In this document: one piece after another, positions 55,401 to 64,000 of the stretch | How positions within the stretch are numbered: position 1 is the first letter of the stretch | Layout of the letters: each line of letters starts with the position of its first letter | Assembly: GCF_040958095.1 (NCBI RefSeq) | Contig: NC_091237.1 | Span: forward strand, 13,239,241-13,303,240 | Reading direction: 5' to 3' | DNA: 64,000 bases | From: Procambarus clarkii | Lineage: Eukaryota > Arthropoda > Malacostraca > Decapoda > Cambaridae | The notes under the pieces: model-generated | Told to the model about the DNA's origin: nothing | The model's database searches: none | Seen by the model: the letters and a program-made list of their open reading frames with translations, nothing else | Position numbers and translations under genes: made by a program

Positions 55401-55645
55401 TATTGGTAGTAAAGAGCAGTACCACCACCTCTCTGGATTGACCGACAGTTGTGAATTGCCGAGTAGTTTGGCATGTTATAGAGTTGTGTTGTATCATCTT
55501 TCAACCACATTTCAGATAGTATAATAAAGGTGAATTTGTTGTCAACTGTTTGAATTAGGGCACTAACATCATCAAAATGTTTGCTTAGAGATCTTACATT
55601 CAAGTTAATTACAGAAACATTGTGATAATGTGTTAATACAGTACA
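52461..55645 (-). mobile_element. LINE family B (Jockey/CR1 group), with LINE A nested
   Basis: On the minus strand the endonuclease start reads INVRSLSKHFDDVSALIQT and FTFIILSEMWLKDD (55605-55400). The RT follows: KSINDALISMINLIYAALD, FPVGLLVDLCKAFDTVNHHN (54310-54190) and the catalytic FADDT at 53954-53940. The C-terminal region LYYSLIYPYL-type follows near 53600, then resumes at about 52790-52470 as KSLNMLDIKSLHILS and SDIPRVRLNQTRNTRQIKG. A LINE A 3' copy (52831-53514) interrupts it. Many stops and frameshifts are present (e.g. TAG/TGA breaks between 53730 and 54140), so it is inactive and older than LINE A. Confidence 0.85.
52831..53514 (-). mobile_element. LINE family A 3' copy nested in LINE B
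   Basis: An uninterrupted 211-codon minus frame (53506-52871) encodes the LINE A C-terminal region: MTGWITRTFHTRDAIPMMIL, LSRVEYCCTMTAPF, PLTVFKRELDKHLQRIPDQ and NQEAWSTTGPGGR. The tail CTAAGCCCCGGAAGCACCTC, then AAGGTAACCTCAAGGTAAG follows. It is nearly identical to 3280-3938, and the frame is open throughout. It is clearly younger than the surrounding LINE B. Confidence 0.93.
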
Positions 55646-56340
55646 TTGTTTACATCATATGCTGTATAATACCTGCAATTTTGATCATTAAAGTAATGAC
55701 TGTCATAGATACTTTAATAAGAGGTTTGCTTCTGGGTCTATTAGTTGCATAAGTAAGCTGTTTGATGGTAAAATGGCAAAGGTATAATTAATGATGCAAT
55801 GTAAAGAGAAAAAAAAAAACTAATTTCAGTAGAATGATGAAATTTGGAGTAATTAAAAAAAAATCTAGATATAAAAATAACTATAGCATGAAATACAAAT
55901 AAGATGGGAACAAGTAAAAATGAATTAAGATTCAATGTAATTAGACAAGTATAATACAGATGCCAAGTAAAATTAAAGTTTCAATAAAGATTGAATGTTT
56001 AGAACATGATAAACTAGAATAAATGAGGTAGATTACTTTGAGGTACACCCAGGTACACTGAAAACAATAGTTTACAATACAGGCACAGGCATAGCCAGAG
56101 TAAAATGGAGCTAGGGAGCATGGGGAGGCTAGGTAACGATGAAACCTAGTTTGCCTAGCCTGCACTAGGTAACAAAGGGGTTAATTAAGATGGGGCACTG
56201 ATAGGGTTAGTCAGGTCTGATACCCTACATTGGCAGAGGAGTTTATTGAGTTTTTCTCACTTTCATTGTGCCATCTTTAACATAGCACTGATGGATCACT
56301 CCTTAGTTTTCTTTATGGATTTGTTCAAATTCAAATGTTT
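55646..56340 (-). other. probable LINE B upstream region; no clear ORF
   Basis: This AT-rich sequence lies between the LINE B endonuclease start and the SINE S2 pair. It may be the degraded ORF1/ORF2 junction of the same LINE, because an ORF1-like stretch appears at 57040-57490 on the same strand. No convincing motif is seen within it. Confidence 0.35.
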
Positions 56341-56384
56341 ATTCAGGTAAAGTACATTCAGTACATAAAAGGGGTGATACAAAT

Positions 56385-56657
56385 TTTTGAGATATATACA
56401 AGAGTTGTTACATTCTTGTACAGCCACTAGTACGCGTAGCGTTTCGGGCAAGTCCTTAATCCTAAGGGTCCCTGGAATACGATCCCCTGCCGCGAAGAAT
56501 CGTTTTTTCATCCAAGTACACATTTTACTGTTGTGTTAAACAGAGGCTACAGTTAAGGAATTGCGCCCAGTAAATCCTCCCCGGCCAGGATACGAACCCA
56601 TGACATGGCGCTCGCGGAACGCCAGGCGAGTGTCTTACCACTACACCACGGAGACTG
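56385..56657 (-). mobile_element. SINE family S2 (copy 2)
   Basis: The minus-strand head GTCTCCGTGGTGTAGTGGTA, B box GGTTCGTATCC and body GGAATTGCGCCC / CTGTAGCCTCTG are followed by the tail CGAAACGCTACGCGTACTAG and ACAACTCTTGTATATATC. It is complete at the 5' end. Confidence 0.92.
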
Positions 56658-56712
56658 CAAATATTGCTGAATTTATAGATAGAGCTAATACATACAATGC
56701 CGGTATGTATGT

Positions 56713-56899
56713 TCGTATCCTGGCCGGGGAGGATTTACTGGGCGCAATTCCTTAACTGTAGCCTCTGTTTAACGCAACAGTAAAATGTGTACTTGGATGA
56801 AAAAACGATTCTTCGCGGCAGGGGATCGTATTCCAGGGACCTGCCCGAAACGCTACGCGTACTAGTGGCTGTACATGAATGTAACAACTCTTGTATATA

Positions 56900-56943
<44 letters not shown>
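56713..56943 (+). mobile_element. SINE family S2 (copy 3, inverted to copy 2)
   Basis: This plus-strand copy starts inside the B box (TTCGTATCCTGGCC) and runs through the body and tail to TTGTATATATCT plus about 40 A. With copy 2 it forms a ~200-bp inverted repeat with a ~55-bp spacer. A small third tail fragment in minus orientation lies at 56944-57025 (CGCAAAGCGTTTCGGGCAGG, then poly(T)). Confidence 0.9.
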
Positions 56944-56945
<2 letters not shown>

Positions 56946-57039
56946 CCTAAAGCCACTATTACGCAAAGCGTTTCGGGCAGGAAAATCACTAAAGACTAAA
57001 ACTTAATACTAATTTTTTTTTTTTTTTTTTTTTTTTGAG

Positions 57040-57490
57040 ATTAATTGAGATTAAAGTATAAAATGTGTTGAGACAATATATAAATAAAAGAGGGGGAACA
57101 TAGCAGGAAAACAGCAATAATACAATTTGCTCGACAAACAGCATTGTTTAAAAATAACAGACATGGGTTGACATTACAGGTATAGGGATAAGGTAGGTTA
57201 CAGGGAATTGTCGCAGATGGTAGGAGTTCCTGCCTTTTCCTGGTCAGGAACTTGTTGATGTACACCCCTTGTTAGATAATACTGCTGCCTGACTACGGGC
57301 TCACCATAGCCCGTGCTACTTGGAACTTTGTTCTAGGTAGCGAATCTTTAACAACAAATGCTGCTTGAACAAGACCGGATTTTAGGTTATGGGCAACTAG
57401 TTTGAGGCGAATTGTACGTTGATTTTGACCTGCTGTATTCTTTTTGCCTACCCTGTAAGCAGCAATTATGTCTGTTTTGTTCATTTCATA
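57040..57490 (-). pseudogene. LINE ORF1 fragment (probably LINE B)
   Basis: The open frame at 57484-57293 reads MNKTDIIAAYRVGKKNTAGQ and RTIRLKLVAHNLKSGLVQAA. Across a stop, GVYINKFLTRKRQELL follows. The pair 'IxAAYRVG' and 'VYINxxLTxxRxxLL' is the usual C-terminal part of ORF1 proteins (nucleic-acid-binding, RRM-like plus CTD) in several animal LINE clades. It is on the same strand as LINE B ORF2 and upstream of it. It has no intact frame. Confidence 0.6.
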
Positions 57491-57524
57491 CTGTATTTGA
57501 TGTATTATGATATCAAACTCAATA

Positions 57525-57640
57525 CACGCTGCGTACTAGTGGCTTTACAAGAATGTAAATACTGTACTATCCAATGTATTCTCACAAACCCAATGTACCT
57601 TCTTGTATATATATAAATAAATAAATAAATAAAAATAAAC
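57525..57640 (+). mobile_element. LINE family B 3' tail fragment
   Basis: The sequence CGCTGCGTACTAGTGGCTTT then ACAAGAATGTAAATACTGTA and CCAATGTACCTTCTTGTATA ends in an (AAAT)n run. It matches the 58840-58950 LINE B end and shows the unshortened tail that SINE S2 mimics. Confidence 0.75.
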
Positions 57641-58070
57641 ACGGCTCACCTTCGCTCTCCGCCAGGACAACTGAAGATCACACAATAACAGAGTCCTCCG
57701 CCACTTGCTGGTCTTGTTCGTCCTGGGAGATAGATTGTTGGGCGGTTATAGTACTGATACATGCATTCGTTTAGTTTTTAGTTTAGTATTATTTAAGTTA
57801 GTTAATTAGTATTAGTTTAGTTAGTTAATTAGTATTAGTTTACTTTACTGTTTACTTATTAGTTTAAATTAAATCTACTCCTGCGTCAGGTTCACGTTTT
57901 CTTTCACGTGTTTTGTTGGATTGACTATTTTCTTGTTGGGTTATTGGCGATATTTAGCGAATACCCTAGCAACTTATTGATTTATTTTTAGTAGAAGAGC
58001 TCCTCCTCCTCATATGTTTTCGATTCATGGCTAATATACGCTTTTTTCAGAGTGGTTTATTTATTAAGCA
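57641..58070. other. no gene seen
   Basis: This stretch holds a repeated TTAGTTTAGT-type tract (57765-57865) and a short GC-rich block. No coding exon was recognised. Confidence 0.45.
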
Positions 58071-58074
58071 CCTG

Positions 58075-58950
58075 TAGCAGTCACATTAGATAAGAAAAGA
58101 GGCAAGAGACCGAACTTTAGCACCCACATACAACACATAACCAATAAAAGTCTCAACAATGGTAGGAATACTTTCTAAAATCAGATATTATGTTCCGCAC
58201 TCTGCTCTCCTCTCATTATACTACGCGCTAATCTATCCCTATCTTAAATACGGTATCTGTGCATGGGGTTCAACCACTGCAAATTACCTCAAGCCCATCA
58301 TCATTCAATAAAAATCTGTTATCAGAACTATAACAAACTCTGTCGTCAGACAACACAAAGCCCCTCTATTAAAGTCCCTTAACTCACTCCACACATTCTC
58401 ATGTGCTATCTACATGTACAAAACCTTGTTCCTAAATGCTAATCTTGATTTGAAACTTTTCCTTCATAGATGTAATAGAACCCATGAGCACCACACCAGA
58501 AATAAATATCTTTGATATTCCCAGAGCAAAGACTAAATCTGTGCAAACATTCCATGCAAATAAAAGGGCTCAATCTCTGGAACTCACTCCCTGATGAATT
58601 AAAAAATTGTCCAACCCATGCCCTGTACAAAAGTAAAATGAAAAAGTACCTGATTTCATCCTCATAGTTTCCTAATTTGTGCTTTAAACTCACACTGTAT
58701 CTTGTACTACCCACTTCCCCCAATATTAGTACTGTACTTAAGACATATATATCTTCACCAGTGTAATCACCTCTGTCAACTTTCAACTGCTACAATGTAC
58801 CCTTTCATCTTACCTGAAATGTTAGATTAAGGACCTACCTGAAACGCTATGCGTGTTAGTGGCTTTGCATTAAAGTAAAAATACCAATCCTTTGTAATCT
58901 CACCAACCCATTGTACCTTCTTGCAAATAAATTATTATTATTATTATTAT
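58075..58950 (+). mobile_element. LINE family B, 3' copy with complete tail
   Basis: This plus-strand C-terminal RT region includes YALIYPYLKYGICAWGSTTAN, KSLNSLHTFSCAIYMYKTL and RTHEHHTRNKYL. The 3' UTR has CCTGAAACGCTATGCGTGTT, then AGTGGCTTTGCATTAAAGTA, then CCCATTGTACCTTCTTGC, and the microsatellite tail (ATT)n at 58930-58948. Stops break the frame. This copy defines the LINE B 3' end used for comparison with SINE S2. Confidence 0.87.
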
Positions 58951-61900
58951 GTGGCAGCCAATTTATTTATCACAAAGTTATTCCACATTCCAAGAAATTC
59001 TATTCCAATTATTTAAAAGCTCACAATAATCCCCATAATCGCTAATGACACCTGCAATCATATTCACTAACCATTATTAATGGCATCTGTAACAAATTCC
59101 CAAGGTTTCCACTTATCACTTAGGACATTAGTTTTTTTAGTTTAGGTTTATTATTATGCACCTCCATGCCCATCCATGTAAAGCTTGCCAGTATGCAGTC
59201 TTCAGTAACCTTTAACCTCCAGGAGTCTGTTTGGTCAATGTTTTTAATATTAGAAACCCATTTTGCAAACTACTCTTTCCTTCAGGGATGGTTAGATTGG
59301 GCACTGGTTGAGGTAGGAGCATGTCTTTCAAACAGTTTCTAAGGTACAGTATTTCTGCTGTGGTCTGCCTCTTAGTTCTTTCCTTGGGCCATTCCAGGCA
59401 GTGTTTTTCTCAAGGAGTTTCTGGCTTGAGGTTGGTATCTCTCCTACATTCACCAAACTTTGGTGGCTAGAGGGATTTCTACCATCTGCTCTTTCATAGT
59501 AAGCATCAGTGATGGTGTAGTGGTGCGATGTCTTTAGACTTTTCAGCAAGCTTGGGCCCAGTAAGCTTGCATATTCTGCCTTGTCACAGGGCTTTTGTTA
59601 GGTTTGGTCTTATATTCAAAGCCAGGTGTCCCAGGTTTCTTCCCAGCCATCTCAAGTCTCTCCCTGGATTGACTATCATTTGTGATGTTGAGCAAGAGTA
59701 ATTTCCATTACTGTACTTCATTCCTCTGGCTGATTTTTCTCCAAATCCTCACTCTTTCCTTTCTCTATACAGTACTCTCATTAATGTCCAACTCTCCAGA
59801 TAACCAGTTTGCCAGGTTTGCCAAGGAGTTTTCTGTCAGTCTTGGATTATTTCCCTGGACCTGCAGGATGCTTACTTGATACTACAATTCAGGGATTAGT
59901 TGGGATTCAAAGTGGACATCTTGGATTCTCAAGATATGTTATTACCTTTGGGGCTTCCATTTGAGCTGATCTTGGTGTCCCTAATGTTCTAGACTTTTCT
60001 TACAATTTTTTAAGTGTCAGATATAAAGTGGCTTTGCCTATCCAGAAGCATACAAATCTAAAAACCCCACCTCACTGGTTGAGGCTGGTACTCGTTAATC
60101 CTATGAAGCATAAATTTTGTGGGGCATTTAATACAATGATTGAAGGTAATAGTTCCCATCATAAGGAACAGAAAGCCTGTTATAAATATTGAGGTCCCCC
60201 GTAGTAAATGATACACCTGTTTGCATTGTTATTCCATGCTACACTATTGCTATTCTAACTCAGACAAATGGAAAGGAAGGGGGATCTATCAGGAGAAAAT
60301 GACAAGCCATTGCAACTATGTAGCTCTTGGAAGGGATCAAGATAAGGATTTGGGAGGGGATATAGGGAAAGAATGGTGCCCAACCACTTGGACGATCGGG
60401 GATTGAAAGCTGATCCTTTTCTCCAGACAAATGGAGAAAAAAAAAGGTTGAAGACATGTCTTTTATTTTGTACTAACCAATTATTACAGAGGTGTGCCAA
60501 GATGCAATATATATTTTTGTGTATTAGTAAGAAGTATTGCGCATCTGAATCTGTGATGTTGTCCAGATACAAACTACTAGTATGGTTTCAATTACTATGA
60601 GTTTCTTACTTGTACAAGTCAATACTGTTAGCTAGCTGAGCTGAATAATGCTAGAGATGTTTGTCACTGAAGATTGTCCCTCGTCTATTAACAAAATAAA
60701 GGAAAGCAAAGGATCACGTACAGTACTGTACCTAAAAATTTGAATGAATTTAATAATTAGCTGATTTGAACTACTTTTTCATAAGTTTTGCAAGACGTTT
60801 TTATATATTTTGCCTTCATATCAATATTCACTTTTCTAACAAAGAAAAATATTTAATATGCATAATAAAATCTGAAATTATTTTTGAAAACCATGATGTC
60901 CAAATCAGACACTTCTTTTTTCATATAAAATTATCAAATAAAGAAACCTAAGTAAAACAATGATGTATAAACATCTACCAGTAAATGTTTCTCTTTGACA
61001 TACTGTATAAACAAATCAAAGATTAAAATATAAACATTACTATTCTGAACTTCACATATAAAATTCAGAAGTTTTGTGTATGAATCTTTATTAGCTTTAC
61101 AAGTTCAATGGCAATATTAAAAAATGACAATATTTGATTTACCTCATATAAAATGCATGTACTGTACTTTATTATAATATAATAATGTTAAAATAACCCT
61201 CAAACAGCCACTGTGAATATATAATAAAGTTTTTCTATACAGATGTTATTAAAGAAACAGCAATTACAATATCTATGGAGATTTTGTATAACAATTGATA
61301 TAGCAAATATTAATGGAATTGAACTTCTATGAAGCTATACTAAATATACATTAATTTTAAATGATTTAGGAACTATATTACACAAGATAATGACAGTTCT
61401 ATTACTACACCTTCAGTTAAATAAAGTATACAATATGCCATATCTTGCCTGTGCCCAAATAGTGCTGAACATTTGCCAAGAGAAATATAATATAGATTAA
61501 GTAGTTCAATTGTAAAACTGTACACATATACAAAGCATTATTTAATATCTACATATTTATATAAATAACATACTGTATATGATAAAATAACACTTTACAA
61601 AAATAAATTCATATCAGCAAATATTAGTTTTGCATATGTGTTTGGTTAAATCATCTGAGGATGAGTAACTATGTTGAATTTAGTTTTCCAATCTATTTGC
61701 AGTCTTATGCCTCATTGCACTCATGTAAGTAAGACTTGTGTATAATGTGTTTTATATATACAGTACAGTGCAGTATAATAAAAGAAATCTTTCAGATACA
61801 ATATTAATACCAGTATTATCCTTTAATAATGAAAACCTGATATTGGCATAAATAAACTCTAAAAACCTGTCCCTGATGTTTTTGTATAAAAATTGTAATA

Positions 61901-62099
61901 TGCTTACTATTTGTGCCTGCAGAATCGAGCTATTAGCTCTTGGACCCTGCCTTTCTAGCCAATCTATTTTTCCTCTATTATGTTTTTATTTTATTTTATT
62001 TATATATATATACATGAGTTCTTTCAATCTTGTAAAGCAACTAACACGCATACCATATATGTCTATTATATATTTTTCTCTCTAACACATGCTCGCACA
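58951..62099. other. AT-rich intergenic or intron sequence; weak DIRS-like RT trace
   Basis: About 3.1 kb has no recognised host exon. Between about 59640 and 60080 a plus-strand stretch resembles DIRS-type RT text (LDLQDAYL, LGFKVD, LLPLGLPFELI), heavily degraded. This is a weak call. 60600-62000 is very AT-rich with no structure that I could name. Confidence 0.35.
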
Positions 62100-62282
62100 C
62101 GCATTCCCAGTAAGCAGCCGTAACAGCTGTCTAACTCCCAGGTACCTATCTACATTTAGGTGAACAGATGCATCAGGGTGAAATAAACTGTCCATTTGTT
62201 TCTGCCTCTGCCAGGAATCGAACCCAGGCCCTTCGGATTATTACCCCCGAGCACTGTCCACACAGCCACGAGGCCCCCCGGA
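62100..62282 (-). mobile_element. S1-type SINE (copy 7, 3' truncated)
   Basis: The minus-strand head GGGGCCTCGTGGCTGTGTGG is followed by the B box GGTTCGATTCC and the shared central domain (TTTATTTCACCCTGATGC, TACCTGGGAGTTAGACAGC). It ends at CTTACTGGGAATGCG without the LINE A-type tail. The anticodon region differs from the other copies. Confidence 0.82.
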
Positions 62283-62305
62283 TGTGCGGGCTAATGAGAG
62301 ATATC

Positions 62306-62722
62306 TTACCAGTGAGTTTTAATATGCCTCCTTAAACCACTGTTATTAGTGCAACGAAAAGGACAGTGTGGGCATGCATATGGCTTTTCTCCAGTGTGAA
62401 TGCAAAGATGGTCCTTCAGGTGAACATTCTGAGAAAAACGAGCAGGGCATTGAGGACAAGAAAATGGCTTTTCTCCTGTATGAGTACGAATATGAACATT
62501 AAGATTGCCTTTATCAGTGCCACGATATGAGCAATGAGGGCATGAGTATGGCCTTTCTCCAGTGTGTGTGCGAAGATGTCTCATTAAAATATAATGCCGA
62601 GGGGTGGAATACGGACAGAAACGACAATGGTGGATCTTGCTGGATGTGGCAACAGCAGCATTCTCTCTATCTCGTACACTCTCTTCCCCTCCTGTTATCT
62701 GAGCATCATAACTCTGGGAGAT
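62306..62722 (-). CDS. C2H2 zinc-finger exon (four fingers)
   Basis: This is probably the DNA-binding exon of a transcription factor. After an acceptor (ATTTTTTTACAG, AG at 62724-62723) the frame reads ISQSYDAQITGG, a short acidic linker, and four C2H2 fingers: CRFCPYSTPRHYILMRHLRTH, CPHCSYRGTDKGNLNVHIRTH, CPQCPARFSQNVHLKDHLCIH and CPHCPFRCTNNSGLRRHIKTH. The linkers are TGERP, TGEKP and TGEKP. All zinc ligands are present. The end is ambiguous. TAA follows directly after HW at 62308-62306, but CTG|GTAAGA there is also a good donor, so the exon may end at 62310 and splice onward. The layout recalls alternative zinc-finger exons of arthropod lola-type genes, which is only a suggestion. Upstream exons were not found. 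Confidence 0.88.
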   Translation of the reverse strand: MSQSYDAQITGGEESVRDRENAAVATSSKIHHCRFCPYSTPRHYILMRHLRTHTGERPYSCPHCSYRGTDKGNLNVHIRTHTGEKPFSCPQCPARFSQNVHLKDHLCIHTGEKPYACPHCPFRCTNNSGLRRHIKTHW

Positions 62723-62929
62723 CTGTAAAAAAATATGCATCTTATTTAAATCTATGAGTAAAACCAATGAAAGCATATGAGGTACAAAATATATTATTAT
62801 TTTAGAATTATCAAACTTCCAAAGATGGTACTTTTTCCAATGAGAAGGATTAACAGAATTTGGATCCCTCACATGAAAACAGGGATCAATTCCACACAAT
62901 ACATAGTATGTACTACATACCTCGCCCTG

Positions 62930-63240
62930 CCCTAGTAACCCTGTATTATTCACTCATTTATCCATATCTCACCTATGGTATCCGTGCTACATTGGGATCT
63001 ACCACCTATGATTACTCAACAAAAATCAGCAATTAGGACAATGACAAATTCCAGTTCTGCTCCCCTACTGAAAACGTTAAACATGTTAAATAGCAAATCT
63101 CTGCACATACTCTCAAACATTCTCTATATCTATAAAACTCTGAACTGCAATGTTAATCCTGACTTTAAGCACTTCCTAGAGGGCAGTAATAGAACTCATG
63201 GTCACTACACAAGAAACAAATATCTCTGATATTCCTAGAG
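62930..63240 (+). mobile_element. LINE family B C-terminal fragment
   Basis: This encodes text parallel to 58200-58520: FIHISHLWYPCYIGIYHL in a shifted frame, then NVKHVK and KTLNCNVNPDFKHFLEGSN, then RTHGHYTRNKYL. It is truncated on both sides with a stop after each block. It is about 200 bp from the zinc-finger exon. Confidence 0.75.
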
Positions 63241-63274
63241 TGAGATGCAACCAAAACAGAAATGCTATAATTAA

Positions 63275-63645
63275 CCCTTTAACTACACAACGTGCCTGCA
63301 GGCCCACGTCTGGGGTGTGCTACGCGCCTCCGGGTATTTGTATTTTTCATGTTCCATTCAAAACTCCCACGGCTACATGGGGTTCCCATCAGCTTCCTCA
63401 GGGCTCTTGTAAACAGACGCCATCTTTAAAAACTACGTTCACTCAGTACTGAGGCTCTCACACCCAGGAATGTTGGCCACGATTTTTTTTTTTAAATGGT
63501 GTCTGTTTATAAGAGCCCCGAGGAAGCTGATGTGAACCCCATGTAGCCGTGGGAGTTTTGAGTCGTATACTAAAAATATAAGATCCCGGAGGCACGTTGC
63601 GCACTCCCCGTCGAGCGCCTGCAGGCGCATTGTGCAGTTCAATGG
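63275..63645. mobile_element. 371-bp foldback MITE of the P group
   Basis: TTAA at 63271-63274 and 63646-63649 flanks ends CCCTTTAACTACACAACGTG and (reverse complement of the right end) CCATTGAACTGCACAATGCG. The two halves are inverted copies of each other: GGGGTTCCCATCAGCTTCCT on the left and AGGAAGCTGATGTGAACCCC on the right, around AAACAGACGCCAT / ATGGTGTCTGTTTA. The arms match the first 120 bp of P2 and P4. It is thus a head-to-head pair of P ends. Confidence 0.87.
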
Positions 63646-63754
63646 TTAAGTACTTTATTACTTTTTATTTTACTCATTTGTTATTTTTTGTGAACTTTCT
63701 CAACTTTATTAGCTTCTCATTTAGTTTAAAGTGCTTACCCTTTCACACCTTTAA

Positions 63755-64000
63755 CCACTGAACTGCACCAACTGAGTATTCTCGGTCGGTGGAAAATTGC
63801 GCCAACCGAGAAAACTTTGATTTTTTCGGACCCATTCTAAATGTGTACAAAATGGACTCTTAGGACATTCAGAAGGCAACCATCTTGGAAAAAATTCCCA
63901 GAATGCCCAAGGGCTGCTGGCTGGGTTAGTACTGAGTGAGCAACCATGGGGGTGCACGCTTCTCTGGCTCCCAAACATCTGTCTGACGCGCTCTGTTGGT
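63755..64000 (+). mobile_element. piggyBac-like element B, second copy (cut by window end)
   Basis: After TTAA (63751-63754) it starts CCACTGAACTGCACCAACTG and matches element B at 28802-28845 and 30467-30710. Shared stretches include GAGTATTCTCGG, ACAAAATGGACTCTTAGGAC, GGGCTGCTGGCTGGGTTAGT and GAGTGAGCAACCATGG. The ATG of the putative transposase lies at 63933-63944. It lacks the P2 insertion, so it supplies the empty-site comparison. Confidence 0.85.

Noticed and set aside
62723-62953. N-terminal extension of the zinc-finger frame (MNNTGLLGQ...)
   Set aside because: It lies upstream of a clear polypyrimidine-AG acceptor, has no finger-like or conserved text, and is best read as intron.

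Overview
This is a repeat-packed stretch of a large animal genome, most likely an arthropod and probably a decapod crustacean. That call rests on a nuclear gene with long introns, arthropod-type C2H2 zinc fingers, and LINE, SINE and DIRS families of a kind I recall from crayfish and shrimp sequence. No database search was possible, so the species is open. Nothing bacterial or viral-operon-like is present.

Only two pieces of host coding sequence are convincing, both on the minus strand. The first is COA6, a small copper-related assembly factor for mitochondrial cytochrome c oxidase. Its start-codon exon is at 47846-47957 and its last exon at 23977-24140, joined in phase 1 across an intron of about 23.7 kb. 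Together they give an 89-residue protein with intact CX9C and CX10C motifs. The second is an exon with four C2H2 zinc fingers at 62306-62722. Nearly everything else is transposon, satellite or unannotated AT-rich DNA.

Layout: 0-5.7 kb holds palindromic-core tandem repeats, a SINE, a GA-rich array, a LINE (family A) and a TTAA-flanked element with internal monomers. 5.75-14.3 kb is a DIRS-like tyrosine-recombinase retroelement fossil split by a TTAA element (P1) and by a CR1-type LINE. 15.3-22.6 kb is a second DIRS-like fossil and several CR1 copies, two of them head to head. 24.2-27.7 kb is a third DIRS-like fossil that starts about 22 nt from the COA6 last-exon splice acceptor. 28.6-32.2 kb is a piggyBac-like element carrying a nested P element and a SINE. 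32.8-38.2 kb is a nest of piggyBac-like ends, CR1, two SINE families, a solo LTR and a reversed P element. 38.3-46.8 kb is a Tc1/mariner (Tigger-like) element holding an almost full-length 6.3 kb I-like LINE with 14-bp target duplications. 48.4-51.6 kb is two P elements in tandem sharing one TTAA. 51.9-63.7 kb holds LINE family B, its SINE partner, the zinc-finger exon and a foldback MITE. The window ends inside another piggyBac-like element.

Three themes deserve attention. (1) Two separate LINE-SINE partnerships can be read directly, because each SINE ends in the 3' tail of a LINE that is also in the window. (2) A set of TTAA-flanked, probably piggyBac-mobilised elements carries arrays of ~180-195 bp satellite-like monomers; this is the best candidate for an under-described system. 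(3) The COA6 intron acts as a transposon archive whose nesting order can be read.
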